A stretch of DNA of 40,579 bases, from positions 1 through 40,579 of the forward strand of contig CAZNQW010000008.1 in NCBI GenBank assembly GCA_964575225.1, read 5' to 3'. Each line of letters opens with the position of its first letter. Position 1 is the first letter of the stretch. Shown here one piece after another: positions 38,049-40,579 of the stretch. The DNA comes from CAZNQW01 sp964575225 (lineage in GTDB: Bacteria; Chloroflexota; Anaerolineae; JAAYZQ01). The notes below the pieces were generated by a model. It was not told the origin of the DNA. It made no database searches and saw nothing but the letters and a program-made list of their open reading frames with translations. The translations under genes and the position numbers were made by a program.

Positions 38049-38077
38049 ATTATACCGTAAAAGCCGGTCTAGGTCAA
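38049..38077 (-). promoter_or_regulatory. Promoter of infC-rpmI-rplT
   Basis: Minus strand: TTGACC (38077-38072), 17-bp spacer, perfect TATAAT (38054-38049). The leader to the ATC start is about 130 nt and contains small palindromes (GGTTGC-GCG-GCAACC; TGGCCA-ACGA-TGGCCA). Confidence 0.75.
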
Positions 38078-38120
38078 ATGAAGGACCGGGATTCGTAGAA
38101 AACCTCTTGCGGACCCGGGT

Positions 38121-38399
38121 TCATAGCTCCCGATAGGCGTCCCCACGGGGGGCCACTTCGAGCACCAGGATAACTAGCCGGTCCTCTTCTATCGCATACG
38201 AGATGCGCCAATCGCCCACCCGCAGGCGGTAGAGATTGTCATAGCCCGCCAGCTTTTTGCAACCTGAGGGCCTGGGGTCGTTCGGCAGGGCACGGATCGC
38301 CTGGTCCAGCCGGTGCCGTAGATCACGGGGCAATCGCCGCAGAATCCTTTGGGGCTGCCTGGCAAGCTGAACCTCCCAGACCTGGTCGGGGTCACTCAT
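38121..38399 (-). CDS. RelE/ParE-superfamily toxin (mRNA interferase-like)
   Basis: 92 residues. The pattern VQLARQPQRILRRLPRDLRHRLDQAI, then LPNDPRPSGCKKLAGYDNLYRLRVGDWRISYAIEEDRLVILVLEVAPRGDAYREL (quoted only in part for identification), is that of RelE toxins, which cleave mRNA in the ribosome. The YRLRVGDWRISYAI strand and the C-terminal Arg/Tyr are the usual catalytic surroundings. Its start overlaps the end of the antitoxin gene by 8 nt, the normal coupled arrangement. The pair lies between thrS and infC with its own promoter. Confidence 0.93.
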   Translation of the reverse strand: MSDPDQVWEVQLARQPQRILRRLPRDLRHRLDQAIRALPNDPRPSGCKKLAGYDNLYRLRVGDWRISYAIEEDRLVILVLEVAPRGDAYREL

Positions 38400-38679
38400 C
38401 TAGCAGGCCCTCGGTCACAAGCTCAGCTCGAAATGCTTCGTAGGACACTGCCTGGTTGGGATCCTGTTTGTATTCTTCATAAGCCGCGCCCGCCCGCCGA
38501 GCTGCCCGCAATTCGTCAATCTCATCTTGCAGGGCGACAAAGTCTTCGTAGGCGATCACGGCTGCTACGGGCTTGCCGTATCGCTCTACAACTACATCTT
38601 CGGTTCCGGCTTGGGCTCGGTCAAGGATCTCGCGCCAAAGGGCGCGGGCCCGGTTGCTTTCCACGACCCTAATGGTCAT
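38392..38679 (-). CDS. Phd/YefM-type antitoxin
   Basis: 95 residues. The N-terminal DNA-binding half has the Phd/YefM pattern (MTIRVVESNRARALWREILD, then EDVVVERYGKPVAAVIAYEDF); the C-terminal half (RRAGAAYEEYKQDPNQAVSYEAF) is the toxin-neutralising tail. ATG 38679 has GGGAGGGG at good spacing; the GTG at 38688 overlaps that site. Upstream lies a consensus promoter with a 22-bp near-palindrome at its start point, the likely binding site for autorepression by the toxin-antitoxin complex. Confidence 0.92.
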   Translation of the reverse strand: MTIRVVESNRARALWREILDRAQAGTEDVVVERYGKPVAAVIAYEDFVALQDEIDELRAARRAGAAYEEYKQDPNQAVSYEAFRAELVTEGLLDE

Positions 38680-38708
38680 TCTGATCACCCCTCCCTTTTT
38701 TCATGTTT

Positions 38709-38730
38709 GTCAGGGTTGTACAACACTGAC
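38709..38730. promoter_or_regulatory. 22-bp near-perfect palindrome, likely toxin-antitoxin operator
   Basis: GTCAG (38709-38713) and CTGAC (38726-38730) flank the perfect palindrome GTTGTACAAC (38715-38724); only the pair 38714/38725 does not match. It covers the expected transcription start just after the -10 box. Confidence 0.8.
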
Positions 38731-38731
38731 G

Positions 38732-38760
38732 ATTATACCCCGGTACTTTGGCATTGTCAA
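38732..38760 (-). promoter_or_regulatory. Consensus promoter of the toxin-antitoxin genes
   Basis: Minus strand: TTGACA (38760-38755), 17-bp spacer, TATAAT (38737-38732), both perfect. About 55 nt to the antitoxin ATG. Confidence 0.85.
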
Positions 38761-38825
38761 GGTGGAGGTCCCATGAGATAGGGTTCGCGGCGGTCCGCCT
38801 GCAATCTCTGATTGCCCTCCGCCGC

Positions 38826-38853
38826 AAAAAGCGCGGGATCGTAGATCCCGCGC
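38826..38853 (-). terminator. Intrinsic terminator of thrS
   Basis: GCGCGGGATC and GATCCCGCGC pair perfectly (38831-38840 with 38844-38853) across a 3-nt loop; on the minus strand TTTTT (38830-38826) follows. It lies about 105 nt after the thrS stop and isolates thrS from the genes after it. A weaker GGGTAA/TTACCC hairpin lies nearer the stop (about 38935-38950). Confidence 0.88.
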
Positions 38854-38957
38854 GAGCGGACAGAGCAAACAACATGCTGTCAAGAGACAACGCAGCAACG
38901 GTCTCATTTGCGCCTGTACCTATTGGCGGGGTAAGCGTCTTGCTTTACCCGCAAGCG

Positions 38958-40579
38958 TTACAGGTCTCGTTTTTCCCGGACGGCCTCTTGGGCGCGAGCC
39001 ACAAAGTCGGCCACCGACAGGGCGCCCAGATCCTCGCCGTTTCGCAGCCGGACGGCGACGGCCTGGTTTTCGACTTCGCGGTCGCCGATGATGAGCATGT
39101 ACGGGATCTTTTGGAGCTGGGCGGTGCGGATCTTGGCCTGCATCCGGTCGCTAGAGTCATCCAGCTCGACCCGCAAGCCCGCGGCTCTGAGCTGAGCGGT
39201 CACCTCCCGACCAAAGTCGTTGTGACGGTCGGCAATCGGGATGATCTGCGCCTGGACGGGAGCCAGCCACGCCGGGAAGGCGCCGCCATAGTGTTCGATG
39301 AGCACACCGAAAAAGCGCTCTAGCGAGCCGAGCAACGCCCGGTGCACCATGTAGGGCCGGTGTTCCTGGCCGTCGGAGCCCACGTAGGTGAGATCGAACC
39401 GCTCGGGCTCGTTAAAGTCGAACTGGATGGTCGTCATCTGCCATTCGCGGTTGAGGGCGTCGCGCAGCTTCAGGTCGATCTTGGGACCGTAAAATGCGCC
39501 CCCTCCTTCGTCGATTTCGTAGGGCAGCCCCTCGACCTCGATGGCGCGCCGGAGCGCCTCCAGGGCCTGATCCCAGCGTGCCTGCTCGCCCACGGCCTTT
39601 TCGGGGCGGGTAGCCAGGTAGGCTTTGATGTCGGAGAACCCAAAGGCCTGCAGCAGTCGCATCGAAAAGCGCAGGACCTCCAGAATCTCGTCCTCGATCT
39701 GTTCCGGCATGCAAAAGATGTGGGCGTCGTCCTGGGTGAACCCGCGGACGCGCAACAGACCATGCAGCACGCCGCTGCGCTCAAAGCGGTACACCGTCCC
39801 CAATTCGGCCCAGCGCATGGGCAGTTCGCGATAGCTGCGCCGCCGGCTCTGGTAGATCATGATGTGAAAGGGGCAGTTCATGGGCTTGATATAATAGTCC
39901 TGCCCATCGATGTCCATCGGCGAATACATCCCCTCGCGATAGAAATCCAGGTGCCCACTGGTTTCCCACAGCCGGGAGCGACCGATGTGGGGCGTATAGA
40001 CCAGGTCGTAGCCGCCCTCATAGTGCCTTTGCCGCCAATAATCCTCGATGATGGTGCGGATGCGCGCGCCCTTGGGGTGCCAGTACACCAGGCCCGCGCC
40101 GGCCTCTTCGTGGAAGCTAAAGAGATCCAGCTCTTTGCCCAGCCGCCGGTGATCGCGTTTTTCCACCTCTTCTAGCCAGGCCAGGTACTCCCTGAGTTCC
40201 TGCTTGGAAGGCCAGACCGTGCCATAGATCCGCTGCAACATCGGCTGGTTCTCGTCGCCGCGCCAGTAGGCGCCGGCAGTGTTCAGCAGCTTGAAGGCGT
40301 TCCATGGGATCTGCCCGGTGTGATCCAGGTGGGGTCCGGCGCACAGGTCCACAAACCCGTGGTGGCGGTAGAGGGACAGGCTGGTCACCGGTTCGGCAGT
40401 GGGCTCGCCGTGCTCGTCCTCCCGACCGGAGGCCAGGTTGTCGATCTGGTCGAGCTTGAACGGCTGGTCACCAAAGATCGCTTTGGCCTCGTCGACGCCC
40501 ACGTCGCGATGCTCAAAGGGGTATTTGGCCTTGATGATGGTTTTCATCCGTTCTTCAATCTCGGTCAGGTCGTCGGGCG
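38958..40579 (-). CDS. thrS: Threonyl-tRNA synthetase (N-terminus beyond the window)
   Basis: Charges tRNA-Thr with threonine. About 540 residues are visible and the frame stays open to the right edge (PDDLTEIEERMKTIIKAKYP, typical of the interior of ThrRS), so an ATG at 40547 is internal, not the start. Present: the end of the editing domain (HHGFVDLCAGPHLDHTG), the class II catalytic core with zinc ligands in MNCPFHIMIYQS, motif 2 RFERSGVLHGLLRVRGFTQDDAH, motif 3 RPYMVHRALLGSLERF, and the anticodon-binding domain (ELDDSSDRMQAKIRTAQLQKIPYML, in parts). The lost part would be the TGS and first editing segments. It normally neighbours infC; here a toxin-antitoxin pair lies between. Confidence 0.96.
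   Translation of the reverse strand, partial: PDDLTEIEERMKTIIKAKYPFEHRDVGVDEAKAIFGDQPFKLDQIDNLASGREDEHGEPTAEPVTSLSLYRHHGFVDLCAGPHLDHTGQIPWNAFKLLNTAGAYWRGDENQPMLQRIYGTVWPSKQELREYLAWLEEVEKRDHRRLGKELDLFSFHEEAGAGLVYWHPKGARIRTIIEDYWRQRHYEGGYDLVYTPHIGRSRLWETSGHLDFYREGMYSPMDIDGQDYYIKPMNCPFHIMIYQSRRRSYRELPMRWAELGTVYRFERSGVLHGLLRVRGFTQDDAHIFCMPEQIEDEILEVLRFSMRLLQAFGFSDIKAYLATRPEKAVGEQARWDQALEALRRAIEVEGLPYEIDEGGGAFYGPKIDLKLRDALNREWQMTTIQFDFNEPERFDLTYVGSDGQEHRPYMVHRALLGSLERFFGVLIEHYGGAFPAWLAPVQAQIIPIADRHNDFGREVTAQLRAAGLRVELDDSSDRMQAKIRTAQLQKIPYMLIIGDREVENQAVAVRLRNGEDLGALSVADFVARAQEAVREKRDL

Overview
The window is one assembled piece of a GC-rich bacterial chromosome, most likely a Chloroflexota (Anaerolineae-like) bacterium known from metagenomes. 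This is inferred from protein style: Thr/Pro-rich linkers (PTPTPEPTPT), a LysM protein with TP-rich spacers, a subtilase with fibronectin-like repeats and an LPYVVRN linker, a mevalonate kinase, and STK/PP2C/FHA/VWA signalling. No 16S gene is present to confirm it. The first 47 bases are not genomic: they are an Illumina adapter with its index, so the left end is an assembly artefact that truncates rplQ.

Layout. (1) 48-2043, plus: the end of the alpha-operon, rplQ-truA-rplM-rpsI, closed by a strong hairpin. (2) 2466-13151, plus: a membrane histidine-kinase-like protein lacking its phospho-acceptor His, a LysM/Pro-Thr surface protein, a secreted subtilase, a class B PBP lipoprotein flanked by two copies of a palindromic repeat, and an orphan mevalonate kinase. 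(3) 13215-18358, minus: a small hypothetical gene and a tight four-gene operon (Ser/Thr kinase with an 8-repeat PQQ propeller, PP2C phosphatase, J-domain/VWA fusion, zinc-ribbon/FHA protein) behind a near-consensus promoter. This is the best candidate for a little-described system. (4) 18545-20607, plus: a small membrane protein, a 116-bp MITE, and two adjacent proteins that are arrays of CxxC zinc knuckles. (5) 20627-29694: an SDR gene divergent from a DtxR/MntR-type regulator, an esterase, a heterodimeric ABC exporter with one degenerate ATP site, histidine ammonia-lyase and a patatin-like protein. (6) 29788-40579, minus: pirin and a remnant of a pirin tail, a conserved hypothetical, an EF-G gene behind a leader with a terminator-like hairpin, a DUF711 protein, then thrS // toxin-antitoxin // infC-rpmI-rplT-rRNA methyltransferase.

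Transcription signals are unusually readable. Many genes have a -35 box and TATAAT-like -10 box at 17-bp spacing, so several start codons can be decided from them. infC starts at an ATC codon directly after a strong Shine-Dalgarno and an in-frame stop. No rRNA, tRNA or CRISPR array was found. Promoter, operator and attenuator roles are inferred from sequence pattern only.
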